64,000 nucleotides of DNA, taken from positions 186,001 through 250,000 of the forward strand of contig ONZQ02000008.1 in NCBI GenBank assembly GCA_900312665.1, read 5' to 3'. The notes beneath the pieces were generated by a model that was not told the DNA's origin, did no database searches, and saw only the letters and a list, made by a program, of their open reading frames with translations. The DNA comes from Cephalotrichum gorgonifer (taxonomy: Eukaryota; Ascomycota; Sordariomycetes; Microascales; Microascaceae). The position numbers and the translations under genes were made by a program. Positions 35,423 through 45,075 of the stretch are shown piece by piece (position 1 is the first letter of the stretch; each line of letters opens with the position of its first letter).

Positions 35423-36153
35423 TTTTTGGGGTAAGGGAAGCCGAGGGACGGCCATGTGTATATGAAATTGGCTGAGAATGATAGTCGTCGTGTGGTTGTG
35501 AAATAATGAGAGACTCTGAAGCTTTAACACAAGATTATGAGATGAATAAATGACGCTATTCACAAACAAAGAACAAAACAAGCATAGTCTATTAGCATAT
35601 GATTAGTGTATAAACGGAGTCCATTACGCGATTCCTTCATGTCCCCTTTTCGGAACCCCGCGTCGTATCTAAGAGCAGTTTGCGGAGAACATGGAGTAGT
35701 AGGCGGGGGATCAAGAATAATTATATCCAACCGAAAGAGGAATTATCACCCGGCAAGGGGCAAACACGTTAGGATACGCGACCCGAAGCACCGCAACGCT
35801 AGCAGAGCTTAGTCCGCATTAGCGTTCCCTAGCGTTGGTCCCGCCCCTCACTACCCCGCGCATATGATGGATAAGATTAGCTTAGTACCAAGCTCGAGAA
35901 TCGGACTCGGAATCTGCGGGGTTGGTTGTGGAGAGAGCTTGGAGGGAGACGGAAAGAGAGAAACCCTTTGCGAGAGGGAGACATAGCCAAGGGGGATAGA
36001 TCGAACAATACTCTTTAAGACATTGGCACATGGGCATTTCATCAACCCGACTTCTAGATACCAAACACACGGCCGCAGCTATTAAGTCCAGAAGTACACC
36101 ACTGCCGCTAAGGACGACTAACACGAGCAACCAGCACGACAACAGTCGAGAAC
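35423..36153. promoter_or_regulatory. Divergent promoter: AKR / aldonate dehydratase
   Basis: This 731-base region drives the AKR gene to the left and the dehydratase gene to the right. It contains three CCCCGC/GCGGGG sites at 35656-35661, 35854-35859 and 35916-35921. GCGGGG fits the SYGGRG consensus of the carbon-repressor CreA/CRE1 family. The regulator itself is inferred. Confidence 0.6.
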
Positions 36154-37478
36154 ATGGCGATACCAATTGACCAGATCAGGATTACGGCGGTGCGGACCTT
36201 CCTGGTCGCTCCTGATAACACCACAGCCCCCGAGGAGAGACCCGGCGCCTGGCTATACTTCCAGGAAATATCGAACCCCATGTCCAAGTACACCAAGTAC
36301 AAGGACAACCGGGAGAGCTGGGGCGTCGACGTGCTCGGCAACTTCTGCGTCGAGATCGAGGCCTCGGACGGGACCCGCGGCTTTGCCATCGGCCACGGTG
36401 GGTTCATGGGCTGCTTCTTGACTGAGGAGGTATGTCACTACTGTATAGAGGGGCGACAGGTTGACGGAAAAGAGGGAAAGATGTATGACGCTGGCTAACA
36501 ACACTCTTTTCTCAGCACTTCAAGCGGTTCCTGATCGGAGCGGACCCCCGCGACACCAACATGATCTGGGACCAGATGTACCGAGGCTCGCAACACTACG
36601 GCCGCCGGGGCATCACCATGTTCACCATAAGCGTCATCGACCTGGCCCTCTGGGACCTGCTCGGCAAGATTCGCGGCGAGCCCGTCTACAAGCTCATCGG
36701 CGGGCAGACCAAGGATCACCTGACCGCCTACTGCACGGGGCCGAACCCTGACATATCTCGGGAGCAGGGATACTGGGGAAGCAAGGTGCCGCTGTCCTTC
36801 AGCCCGAGCGAGCCGGATAGCCTGCAGAAGAACTACGACGCGCTGGCGGCCTACCGGGCGAAGGCCGGGCCAGGATACCCCCTCATGGTCGACTGCTACA
36901 TGTCTCTCAGCGTCAGCTACGCCATCAAGCTGGTCAAGAAGTGCGCGGACGTAGACATCGAGTTCTGGGAGGAGGTGCTGAGCCCGGACGACACCGAGGG
37001 CTACGCCCTGCTCCGGCAGGCGCTCCCGGGCGTGAAGTGGGCGACGGGAGAGCACGAGTACACGCGGTACGGGTTCCGCAAGCTCGTCGACTCCCGCCTG
37101 CTCGACGTGCTCCAGCCCGACGTCATGTGGTGCGGCGGGATGACGGAGATGGTGAGGATCGCCACGCACGCGGCCGCGTACGACATCGACGTCGTCCCCC
37201 ACGGGACGAGCCACTACACCGTCCACTTCTGCATGTCCCAGCCCAACTCCCCGCTGATCGAGTACGTCGCCTACTCGCCCGACGGCCGCAGCGTCGCGCC
37301 CGTCCACGGCGACTTTTTCGTCAGCGAGCCCCTGCCCACGGACGGAATTGTCAGGCCGGAGGAGTTTAGCAAGCCCGGGTTCGGGCTCGAGATCAGTCCC
37401 CATGTCGAGCTGATACCAGCCACGGACCTCCTCAGGCCGTACTTTGATATATTTGGGAAGAAGGTACCGGATAGCTAG
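36154..37478 (+). CDS. LRA3: L-rhamnonate dehydratase-like enolase-superfamily enzyme
   Basis: The model is two exons, 36154-36429 and 36516-37478, giving 412 residues, close to bacterial RhmD length. The N-terminal block Asn-Pro-Met-Ser-Lys-Tyr with Gly-Val-Asp-Val-Leu-Gly, and the later Gly-Phe-Met-Gly-Cys-Phe, match the rhamnonate dehydratase subgroup well. The metal ligands are Asp218 (Met-Val-Asp-Cys), Glu244 and Glu271. The dyad is Asp294 (Gln-Pro-Asp-Val-x-Trp-Cys-Gly-Gly) with His321 (Val-Pro-His-Gly). Such enzymes remove water from an aldonate to give a 2-keto-3-deoxy acid with Mg2+. In fungi, LRA3 does this in the non-phosphorylating L-rhamnose route. Relatives also accept L-lyxonate or L-mannonate, so the substrate is an inference. 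It is divergently paired with an aldose dehydrogenase. It has no PTS1, so a cytosolic location is expected. Confidence 0.88.
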
Positions 37479-37673
37479 GAACTTTTTAGACGAATCAGCC
37501 ACAATATAATTACAATGCAAAACAGAGTGAAAATTACTCTCCTTGGCTTCAGTATCGGTAAAACACCCATGTCTTCCATTTGTCTATGATAAGCATATGA
37601 ACTGCGCTCGCTCCAACTCTGCCTAATTCACCGCCGTCGTCGTGGGCGAGGTTCAAGCTCAATAATCTAGTAT

Positions 37674-38705
37674 TTAGTACCCATCTGATCGCAGTACGAG
37701 ATTAATCAGTTCCTCCCCAGCATGTAGCCGCTTAAAGTTCTCATCCAGGATCTCCACCGTACGCGGCATGTACTCGTCTGACACCCCGGACACATGCGGC
37801 GTGACGATAGCATTCTTCGCCGACCAGAGCGGGTGGCCCTCCGGCAGCGGCTCCGGATCCGTGACGTCGAGCGCCGCGCCGCGGAGCGTCCCATCGTTGA
37901 GCGCGTCCACCAGCCCATCCGTATCGATGATGTCCCCGCGGGCAACGTTGATCACGTAACACCCCTTCAGGCGCGCCAGCCTCTCCCGCGAGAGGCACCC
38001 GCGCGTCTTCTCCGTCGACGGCGCCGACACGACGAGCACGTCCATCCTGAGTCCCAGGAACCGGTCCAGGTCGCCCGAGTACCACTCCTCCGGTATCTCG
38101 CCCGCGGGGTCCCCTGTCCGCGCGGGGGTGAAGGCCCTGCTCGCGCGCTCGGCCGGGGTGTTCTTCTCGTGGAGCGTGTAGGCCACGACGCGCATGCCGC
38201 ACGCGGACGCTATGCGCGCCGTGTGCCGCGCAATGGCGCCGTACCCGAGGAACCCGATCGTCTTGCCCAGGAGGTCGCCGCGCGGGACGTACTCCGCCGC
38301 GCGCCAGGTCTGGGACTCTTGCCACTTGAGGAGGGTCGGGATCTGGCGGTAGTGGGCCAGGAGGGTGGCGACGGCCCACTCGGCGATCTGGGGCGCGTGG
38401 ACGCCGCCGTTGCGTGTCCAGATTACGGAGCGGTCGTTGAGGAGTGGTGCGGAGAGGGCCTGGTTGATGCCGCCGCTGTAGAGGTGTACCCACTTCAAGA
38501 GGGGCACTTGGGCGCGGTTCTGTGGGAAGAGGTAGAGTGTCAGGTGGACGGTTGCCCTGGCCCAGTCGGAGGCAGGGACGATGTCAACGTCTTTTGTGTT
38601 GTAGTGGATGATCTCTACTCCGGGCTGGAGCTTCCTTAGCTGGGCGTAGTTGTCCACGAAGGGCTCGAAGGGGATTGTGATGAGAAGGACCTCGTTGTTG
38701 GTCAT
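37674..38705 (-). CDS. D-isomer-specific 2-hydroxyacid dehydrogenase
   Basis: The single-exon coding part is 343 residues from the ATG at 38705. The frame stays open upstream, but that extension lacks domain character and the ATG gives the usual family N terminus and length. The NAD(P)-binding turn is Gly154-Tyr-Gly156-Ala-Ile-Ala, with Ala in the third Gly place. The catalytic residues are Arg256 (Asn-Val-Ala-Arg-Gly-Asp), Glu285 (Asp-Pro-Glu-Pro-Leu-Pro) and His304 (Thr-Pro-His-Val-Ser-Gly). The family reduces 2-keto acids to D-2-hydroxy acids, or the reverse. In this context the substrate may be a product of the neighbouring dehydratase route, or glyoxylate, hydroxypyruvate or pyruvate. 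The gene is tail-to-tail with the dehydratase gene (195 bases apart) and divergent from the PhyH gene. Confidence 0.88.
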   Translation of the reverse strand: MTNNEVLLITIPFEPFVDNYAQLRKLQPGVEIIHYNTKDVDIVPASDWARATVHLTLYLFPQNRAQVPLLKWVHLYSGGINQALSAPLLNDRSVIWTRNGGVHAPQIAEWAVATLLAHYRQIPTLLKWQESQTWRAAEYVPRGDLLGKTIGFLGYGAIARHTARIASACGMRVVAYTLHEKNTPAERASRAFTPARTGDPAGEIPEEWYSGDLDRFLGLRMDVLVVSAPSTEKTRGCLSRERLARLKGCYVINVARGDIIDTDGLVDALNDGTLRGAALDVTDPEPLPEGHPLWSAKNAIVTPHVSGVSDEYMPRTVEILDENFKRLHAGEELINLVLRSDGY

Positions 38706-39560
38706 GGTCGCGATGTACTGTGTGTTCTCTATTCGGAGCTTTAGAATGGTAGGAATGGGATAGGAGGTATGAACTAGGGTGTCAGAGATATGCCTCTTCG
38801 TTATTTTTCTTCCTCTTTCTTTCGTGAAGACGGTGAAGGCGACGTCGGAGGTAGGTGGTGTGGTGTAATCAACAGCATACGCGTACTCGTCCAGTAACTT
38901 CGATAATAGCTTCGTGGGGCTAGCAGCGTAACTACCTTCTAAATATTTCCAATGACATTGAACCCCACTTCCGGCGTCTCTCGGCCTCAGTCGCTTGCAG
39001 CTTGTGATAACCCCGCGAATCGGGGCGGAGGGAGCAGAAGCCGCAGGTGATTGATATGGAGCAGGGAAGGGACTTGCGGGGGAGTGCGGCATGGACCTGC
39101 GCGGTTGTCGTTCTCGAAACATTATCAGTAATCGAATCCGGCAAATTAGCCCGCGGAACGAACTCCCAAAATCTAACCGTCCGAGTTGAGAAATTGGCCC
39201 CGGAGGTGGCTCGGTCCGTGCTGACCCCAAAACCCCCGCAGGAAGCCCGCAGGACACCCTGCAATTGTCCTAATCTGGAAAAGTGGGGCTTAATCGGAGA
39301 TGGTCTCCCGGTGTCAGTAGGCGTAATACTGCCCGAGCCTGAAAGCAGACCTTGCCGAGCCACGAGATGAGGCCATCCGCGTTCCTCTATATCTGTCTGT
39401 AACCTGTAACTTTTATAGACCACTAGGGAAAAAGTCGAAAAAAACACATTAAAAGCATATGCCTAGGTGTATTCTATCTGGCTTCACCTCGTCATACGCA
39501 CTTACTCGCGACACCACCATCACAATCCCAGTAACTTATTCAACCAAGAGATCTACAAAG
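38706..39560. promoter_or_regulatory. Divergent promoter: 2-hydroxyacid dehydrogenase / PhyH dioxygenase
   Basis: This 855-base shared upstream region has CCCCGC/GCGGGG sites at 39011-39016, 39076-39081 and 39234-39239. The first is part of an inverted repeat, CCCCG-CGAAT-CGGGG (39011-39025). These match the CreA/CRE1 consensus. The inverted repeat could also suit a dimeric zinc-cluster factor such as the one encoded downstream. Confidence 0.6.
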
Positions 39561-40832
39561 ATGCCTCACTCCACCAGGGAAAAGCTGTACGTAAACGACG
39601 GGGCCCTCGAGCCAGTGGAAACAGCCCGCCTCCGAGCCTCCAGCCCAACCCTCCCACTCGAGGAGCTACGAAGCCGCTTTCAGGCGGACGGATACCTCTA
39701 CCTCAAGGGCCTACTCCCCCGCGAGGACGTCCTCCGCGCCCGGGAGAAGTACTTTGAGTTCCTCTCTCCCAGCGGCGTGCTGAAGGACGGCACCACCCCG
39801 AGGCAGGGGATCTTTGACTCGGCCAAGGATGCGGCGCGATTCCCCGGCATCGGCGTCGGCAGGGTCGACGTCATCGCCGGCCCGGAGGACCAGGCGACCG
39901 ACTTCGTCTCCCTCGCGCTCGACGCCCATGGACAGGAGTGGTACGCCAAGGACCTATGCAAGCACCCCGTGATGCTCGAGTTCATGGCGCGCTTCACAGG
40001 CTGGAACGAGGCTACGCAGCCGCTGGAGAGGACGCTCCTGCGGAATAACATCCCCGACACCAAGGCTATCGGAGTGCATTATGACCAGATATTTCTGAGG
40101 TACGGGGAGCCCACGAGTATTACTGTCTGGGTCCCTATTGGGGATATCAGCCTCAACGGCGGTGGACTGATATACTTGGAAAATGGTATGAATATTTTCT
40201 TCTTTCTCGTCTTCTTCTCCAGCTTGTATCTCTCTTGGATACCTACCTCCAACCTTACCCCTGGCGACGTGGACATGTTACCCAGGTGACACAAAGTCGC
40301 AACTTTGGTCGGAATACTGACACCATTATGCGTACCATCTAGGCCACACCCTTGGCAAGGACTTCGAGGATGAGTTTACAGAAAAGGCGAAAGCCACCGG
40401 CCTCACAGACGAGGAGGCCAAGTCGGCCTTCAACGCGAACATGCTAGACAGCGGCGTGTTAACCGAGGGCCCCGCCGGGTTCGGGCGGACACACAACCGT
40501 CGGTGGCTCGTCACGGACTACGAAGCTGGTGACGTTGTTCTGCACAACACATACATGGTAGGATCTACTGTCTTTCGAGAAATCCAGGGCTCTTGGTTCC
40601 AGCGAACTGACTTCACGGTGTGGCGACTCTAGATTCACGCGTCGACTGTCAATCACGACCCTGACAATGTAATCCGTCTTGCCACCGATCTGCGGTTTGT
40701 CAACTCCTCCAGGCCCTGGGATGAGGTTCGTTCGACTCCTATTAGTCTTAAATTGTTTGCATCGGCGGCTAATGTGTGGTTACTTGGACATAGCGATGGT
40801 CAAACCAGTTCAGAGTCGGGGACGGAGTGTGA
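39561..40832 (+). CDS. Phytanoyl-CoA dioxygenase (PhyH)-family protein
   Basis: The model is four exons, 39561-40185, 40343-40557, 40633-40725 and 40794-40832, giving 323 residues. The joins rebuild family blocks: His-Ala-Ser-Thr directly after the second intron and Pro-Trp-Asp-Glu-Arg-Trp across the third. The Fe(II) ligands are His173 and Asp175 (Val-His-Tyr-Asp-Gln) and His282, and Arg295 (Ile-Arg-Leu-Ala-Thr-Asp-Leu-Arg-Phe) can bind 2-oxoglutarate. The family hydroxylates or otherwise oxidises small molecules, and most fungal members have no known substrate, so the name does not imply phytanoyl-CoA. The C terminus is Gly-Asp-Gly-Val, with no PTS1. The start at 39561 gives a normal N terminus; an upstream in-frame ATG (39459) adds an implausible leader. 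It is divergent from the 2-hydroxyacid dehydrogenase gene. Confidence 0.88.
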
Positions 40833-40996
40833 AGAAACATCGACAGCCCTTTCACACCGTGACGTTGACACGATATATTTAAAGCGGAAGAGGGCGTGGT
40901 GAATGTGTGTCAATTAACCTAGAAGTTGCGTATAATAGAAAACAGCTGATGTGGAAAGGCTACCAACTCCCCATTAATTCATATGGCTTAATTTTA

Positions 40997-43501
40997 TTAT
41001 CCATCCCATCCCCATTTGCTGCGAAGATACGCCTGAGAACTGGCTGTTGGCCATGCCAGTTCGACGTCCGTCTTGATTAGTATGTCTAGCATGGCCTTCC
41101 TCTCTCTATCGTCGTTGAATAAGTCGCCACCTGTATGGTCACAAGAGAAGACACGTTAGGATACTTGTACGATTGCTTCATCTCAAGGGAAGAAGGGTGC
41201 GGCGCAGAGAGAGAAGAGAAAACGTACAAATACCGATAACCATGCTTGCTGTAAACATAGATGGAATACAATGGTCGTTCGTTAACGCTATGCCGCATAT
41301 GTTTCTGACATGGTCCCGGATTAAACACTGCGGACAGGCATGACGTTAGAGATACACCGCAATTGCGAACAGGAGCAACGGAGAAAAGAAAGGGGGGGGG
41401 GGGCAGTGCAAGGTAAATATATGACACTTGCTCACATTAGTAGCTTCCACGGCCTCGTCTCGCCGTGGACCAAGCTGCGGCTTTCTCGGGTCGTGAGCGA
41501 TAAGCAAGATCTGGCATATTAAATAGTGCTGATGAGCGGCAACTGCGGCGAAGAAGGAGTTAGAGACGGACACCAAGGAAGGCGGCAGGCGGACGCAGCG
41601 TAGCCGCGACAATTTATCCAAGACGCACCATGACAGTCATTAAGCAGCCAAATCTCCGGAAACACCTGATCCTCCCCCCTTTCTCCGGGCGCACGGCGCA
41701 GAAGCGGCTCGAACGAGACGGGCTTCTCATCCGCCCACCTCTGCGCCTTCCTAGAGAGCTCCTCCCACGCCGCGCCCGCGCCCCTCGCCTTGGCCTCGTC
41801 CCCGTAGCAGCAGGTCAGGACCTCGGCGCAGAGCACTATGACGTGGAACGCGGACGCCCAGTCGTCCGCGCCGCCCGGGTCGAGCGACTGGTCCACCTGC
41901 GCGTACTCCCGCAGGAGCTGCACGGGCCGCTGGTTCCGGAACGCGGTGACGATCTCCTGCCGGAGGACGACGCGGAGGGCGGCCTGGCGGATGCCCGATG
42001 GTCGGTGGGCCAGCTCTTGGGCGCGTACGAAAGTGTGCGTGCCTCTTAGGTGGCTCTCGATGTCTTGACCCGCAAATGGGACTATACCGGGAGGGTAAGA
42101 AAAGAAATCATAGAGGGTTAGGCTGGTGTTGTTGCCAGGCGCTTACCGGATATCTCCTCGTACAGCCTCAGGATGACCGTCGCAGCGAAGAGGGACTCGT
42201 CAAATGCGGCGGTGCTATCGTCGAGAATGGGGATCAACAGGGCCAGACACTCGCGGTGGTACTGGTCGGCTAGGTAGCCATCGTTGTGGCGGCCGCCAGT
42301 CGTCACACCTAGGTGTCGGGCCGAGGTGGCAAGGATCGCGTAGAGCAGCGGGGGGGAGCTGAGGGCCCGCTGGGAGACCGATGTGGCGAACGTGTTTTCG
42401 GGGTCGCAGTAGTCGAACTTACAGCGGTTCACGAGTAAGGGTCAGCTTCTGTGAAGGTTGGGAAGGTGTGAACAGAGGGGGGGATTTCTGGACTAACCCA
42501 TAGCGATAACTTGGCAACAAAGTGTCGGAGGAGTAATACTTCCCTTTCATCGCGAAGTGGTGGATATCGCGGGCTTCGAGATGAAGTGATGTTGGAGATC
42601 CGCGGCACGACCTGTGCCTGTGGCTAATATGATAAATACAGGTCAGCGGATGCTTGTCCGGCCGAACCACGTCCCTGTGTTCCACGTACGCTGTTATCGT
42701 AATGCTGAGGAAACCATGCGGACTCGTCCGCCGCTGTGGACGGCGAAGAGCCTGGTGGAGATAGTAGTGGTGGAGGTGGGTCATGTTCGGCTGGGAGAAG
42801 ATGCGCATCTGGCGCTGGTATCGGTGCCAGTCCGTCCGATTCGGTTACTGTTGCTGTTTGACATGACGGCGTGTATTCGAAGACGAAATCCACTAGGTGA
42901 CAGGTCACTACAGTTAGATAGGGGAGGGCTACATTGAGAGCACCTTGATTGGCTTGGCCCCATGTCCATGTAGATGCGGGATCTGGTCGGCTGGTAGCAT
43001 TTCATGGTACGAACCACTTCTCGGGGTTTCTACCCAGGTTTGGTCCTTGGAAAACTCGAACCCTGCCCTTGGCGCATATTCCGGCGCGGACCCGCCGGAC
43101 TCTACAGTGGCCAGGGGATTATTGCTGTGCTTGAAGGGGAATGGGAGACCGCGCACGCATTCGGTGTTCAGGAGCCAGCACCGGCTGCAGGCGGGTAACT
43201 GGTCATCACCTGGGGAAGAGCGAAGAGAGTTACAAACATCAGCCTAGAGTCTCACGCACGCAGGATATTTCTTTCCCTCTGCAGTCATAGACTTACATTT
43301 CGCATGGGCTGCTCGGCAGCTCTCACTATCAGAGCAGACACAGATACGTCAGTACGCGAAAGTGGGAGCCGTCGAAGCATAAAGGCGGCCAAAACATAGA
43401 CCGTTCAGCTTGGACACAGCCAATACTTAGACCCGGAAAGGGGGAGAGACATAGTCATCATACCAGCAGCGTATTTGGCGAGACGGCAGCGGGCTTGACA
43501 T
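40997..43501 (-). CDS. Zn2Cys6 transcription factor (Fungal_trans_2 type)
   Basis: The model is ten exons, listed in order of transcription: 43501-43464, 43325-43297, 43209-43018, 42892-42690, 42623-42498, 42417-42147, 42081-41629, 41542-41436, 41327-41234 and 41130-40997. Together they give 548 residues with every phase closing. The zinc cluster has the canonical C-x2-C-x6-C-x6-C-x2-C-x6-C pattern at Cys13, 16, 23, 30, 33 and 40, split over three exons, one only 29 bases long. A Ser/Pro-rich linker follows. Behind it lies a helical regulatory domain of the ARCA/Fungal_trans_2 type, with blocks such as Leu-Trp-Phe-Asp-Tyr-Cys-Asp-Pro, Ser-Ala-Arg-His-Leu and Glu-Ile-Trp-Leu-Leu-Asn-Asp-Cys-His. 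The end fits the family too (Leu-Ala-Trp-Pro-Thr, then Trp-Gly-Trp). The fifth acceptor and the third donor are the least certain. It lies in the middle of the enzyme genes, so a cluster-specific regulator is inferred. Confidence 0.88.
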
Positions 43502-43971
43502 GAGAGCGCCAGCATAGGGTGGAGTGAGGAAGATGCGGAGACAAGACCTTCAGCGTTGGAATTGGAATCGGAACAAGATACTGAATGAGGAGAGGAGAAG
43601 GATGGTGGAGAATGGCCGCATGGGAGACCATTTCCTCTTGTAGAAATATATGCGAAGCTGTGCTCTGGTTTCCCGTCTAACTGGGTGTAGTTTAGCTAGC
43701 AAATAGTGCTAAACCGTGCATGTAACCCCGCATGTGGCGGGCTTACAGCTGCGTCCGTGCCACTAATTCAGGGACCTTGTCCCCACACTTTGGCCTGGGT
43801 CCCCGCATTAAGGTGCTGCACAACATGGACCCCGCACATCTGACTCCGCATCTGGAGGACAAAGCGATCCAATCCGATGCTGATAAAATTAACGCCGTTA
43901 CATTTGTTTGCAGTGCCACATTCCTCGGTACCAACGCACCGGTGCCTACTCCTCGTCCCACCAGATCCCCC
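43502..43971. promoter_or_regulatory. Upstream region of the Zn2Cys6 gene
   Basis: This 470-base region lies between the regulator's ATG and the stop of the hydroxyacid oxidase gene. It has three CCCCGC sites packed in 110 bases at 43726-43731, 43801-43806 and 43830-43835, each followed by A. They fit the CreA/CRE1 consensus on the minus strand and could place the regulator under carbon repression or autoregulation. Confidence 0.55.
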
Positions 43972-45075
43972 TCACAACTTGCTGGCCATTCTGTGCCGGA
44001 GGAAGCTGGAATTAATCTGTCCAACAGAAGCACATCCCGCCAGCCCCATACACACCCTAAGCTCCTCCCGTAGTATCCCCAACACCACCTCGACGCCGCG
44101 CTGCCCGTCATGCGCCAGTCCCCACAGCGCCGGCCGGCCAACCCACACGTAGTCGGCCCCGAGGGCTAGCGCCCGAAAGATGTCGCCGCCCCGTCGGATC
44201 CCGCCGTCCAGGTGGACGGGGATGGCTCCCTTTACGGCCGCCACCACCTCGGGGAGCGCCTCAAGCGTCGCCACGCACCCGTCCAGCTGCCTCCCGCCGT
44301 GATTACTCACGATGATGCCATCCACGCCATGGCTCACCGCCAGCGCGGCGTCCTCGGCCGACATGACCCCCTTCAGCCAGATCTGCATCTTCGTGTTGCG
44401 CCGCAGCCACGGGATAATGTCCTCCCACACTAACCCGGCGTCGATGGCGAGCCCCCGCTCCTCCTCCTTCGACAGCGCCACCTGCGACCCGAAGCTGATG
44501 ACGCGCAGGAACCGCGGCATCAGCGGCCTGTTCCGGATCTCCGAGACGCGCCTGCCCACGTGCGCCGTGTCGACCGTCAGCATGACGGCCTCGTAGCCCG
44601 CCGCCTCCACCCGCCGCAGCACCTGCCTCGTCGCCTCGCGGTCCTTGAAGATGTACAGCTGGAAGAACTTCACCGCGTCGCCCCCCGCCGCCTTGACCTC
44701 CTCGGGCGAGCACACCTCGGCCGGCGAGTTGCCCATGAAGGTCCCCATCGACACGCCCATCACGGTGCCCTGCGCGTTGGCCGCCCGCGCCGTGCCCGCC
44801 TCGCCCGCCGGGTCCGCCATCTTGTGCCACCCGGAGGGCGCGATGCCCACGGGTATGGAGACGCGGTGGCCCAGCACCGTGGTCGACATGTCCACGTTCC
44901 GCACGTCGCGGAGCACGCGAGGCCGGATGCGGTAGTCGTCGAAGGCCGAGGCGTTGTCTCTCACCGTCTGATTCTCGCCTGCGCCGTTGGTCCAGTACTC
45001 GCGGGTGATCCTGTCGACTTTTCCTAGGGCGATGGCCTCCACCTCGGCGAGGGATAAAGGTGCGTCGGGCGCCAT
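43972..45075 (-). CDS. FMN-dependent L-2-hydroxyacid oxidase, peroxisomal
   Basis: This is a single-exon gene of 367 residues. The FMN/2-hydroxyacid domain fills the whole protein, with no cytochrome b5 or mitochondrial leader, unlike flavocytochrome b2. Visible family residues are Tyr141 (Phe-Gln-Leu-Tyr), Lys235 (Trp-Leu-Lys-Gly), His259 and Arg262 (Ser-Asn-His-Gly-Gly-Arg-Gln), then Leu-Asp-Gly-Gly-Ile-Arg-Arg-Gly-x-Asp-Ile (289-299) and Val-Gly-Arg-Pro. The enzyme should oxidise L-lactate, glycolate or a similar acid to the 2-keto acid, passing electrons to O2 with H2O2 release if it acts as an oxidase. The last three residues are Ser-Lys-Leu, a perfect PTS1, which fits a peroxisome where catalase handles H2O2. 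It shares a promoter with the sugar permease, so it may oxidise L-lactate or a related product of sugar breakdown. Confidence 0.92.
   Translation of the reverse strand: MAPDAPLSLAEVEAIALGKVDRITREYWTNGAGENQTVRDNASAFDDYRIRPRVLRDVRNVDMSTTVLGHRVSIPVGIAPSGWHKMADPAGEAGTARAANAQGTVMGVSMGTFMGNSPAEVCSPEEVKAAGGDAVKFFQLYIFKDREATRQVLRRVEAAGYEAVMLTVDTAHVGRRVSEIRNRPLMPRFLRVISFGSQVALSKEEERGLAIDAGLVWEDIIPWLRRNTKMQIWLKGVMSAEDAALAVSHGVDGIIVSNHGGRQLDGCVATLEALPEVVAAVKGAIPVHLDGGIRRGGDIFRALALGADYVWVGRPALWGLAHDGQRGVEVVLGILREELRVCMGLAGCASVGQINSSFLRHRMASKL

Noticed and set aside
35423..35581. Upstream extension of the AKR protein to the first in-frame start
   Set aside because: The extra residues are His/Leu/Ser-rich with no homology. 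The ATG at 35422 gives the family N terminus.
36495..37520. 341-codon open frame opposite to the aldonate dehydratase
   Set aside because: It is the antisense shadow of a well-supported enzyme gene with all catalytic residues.
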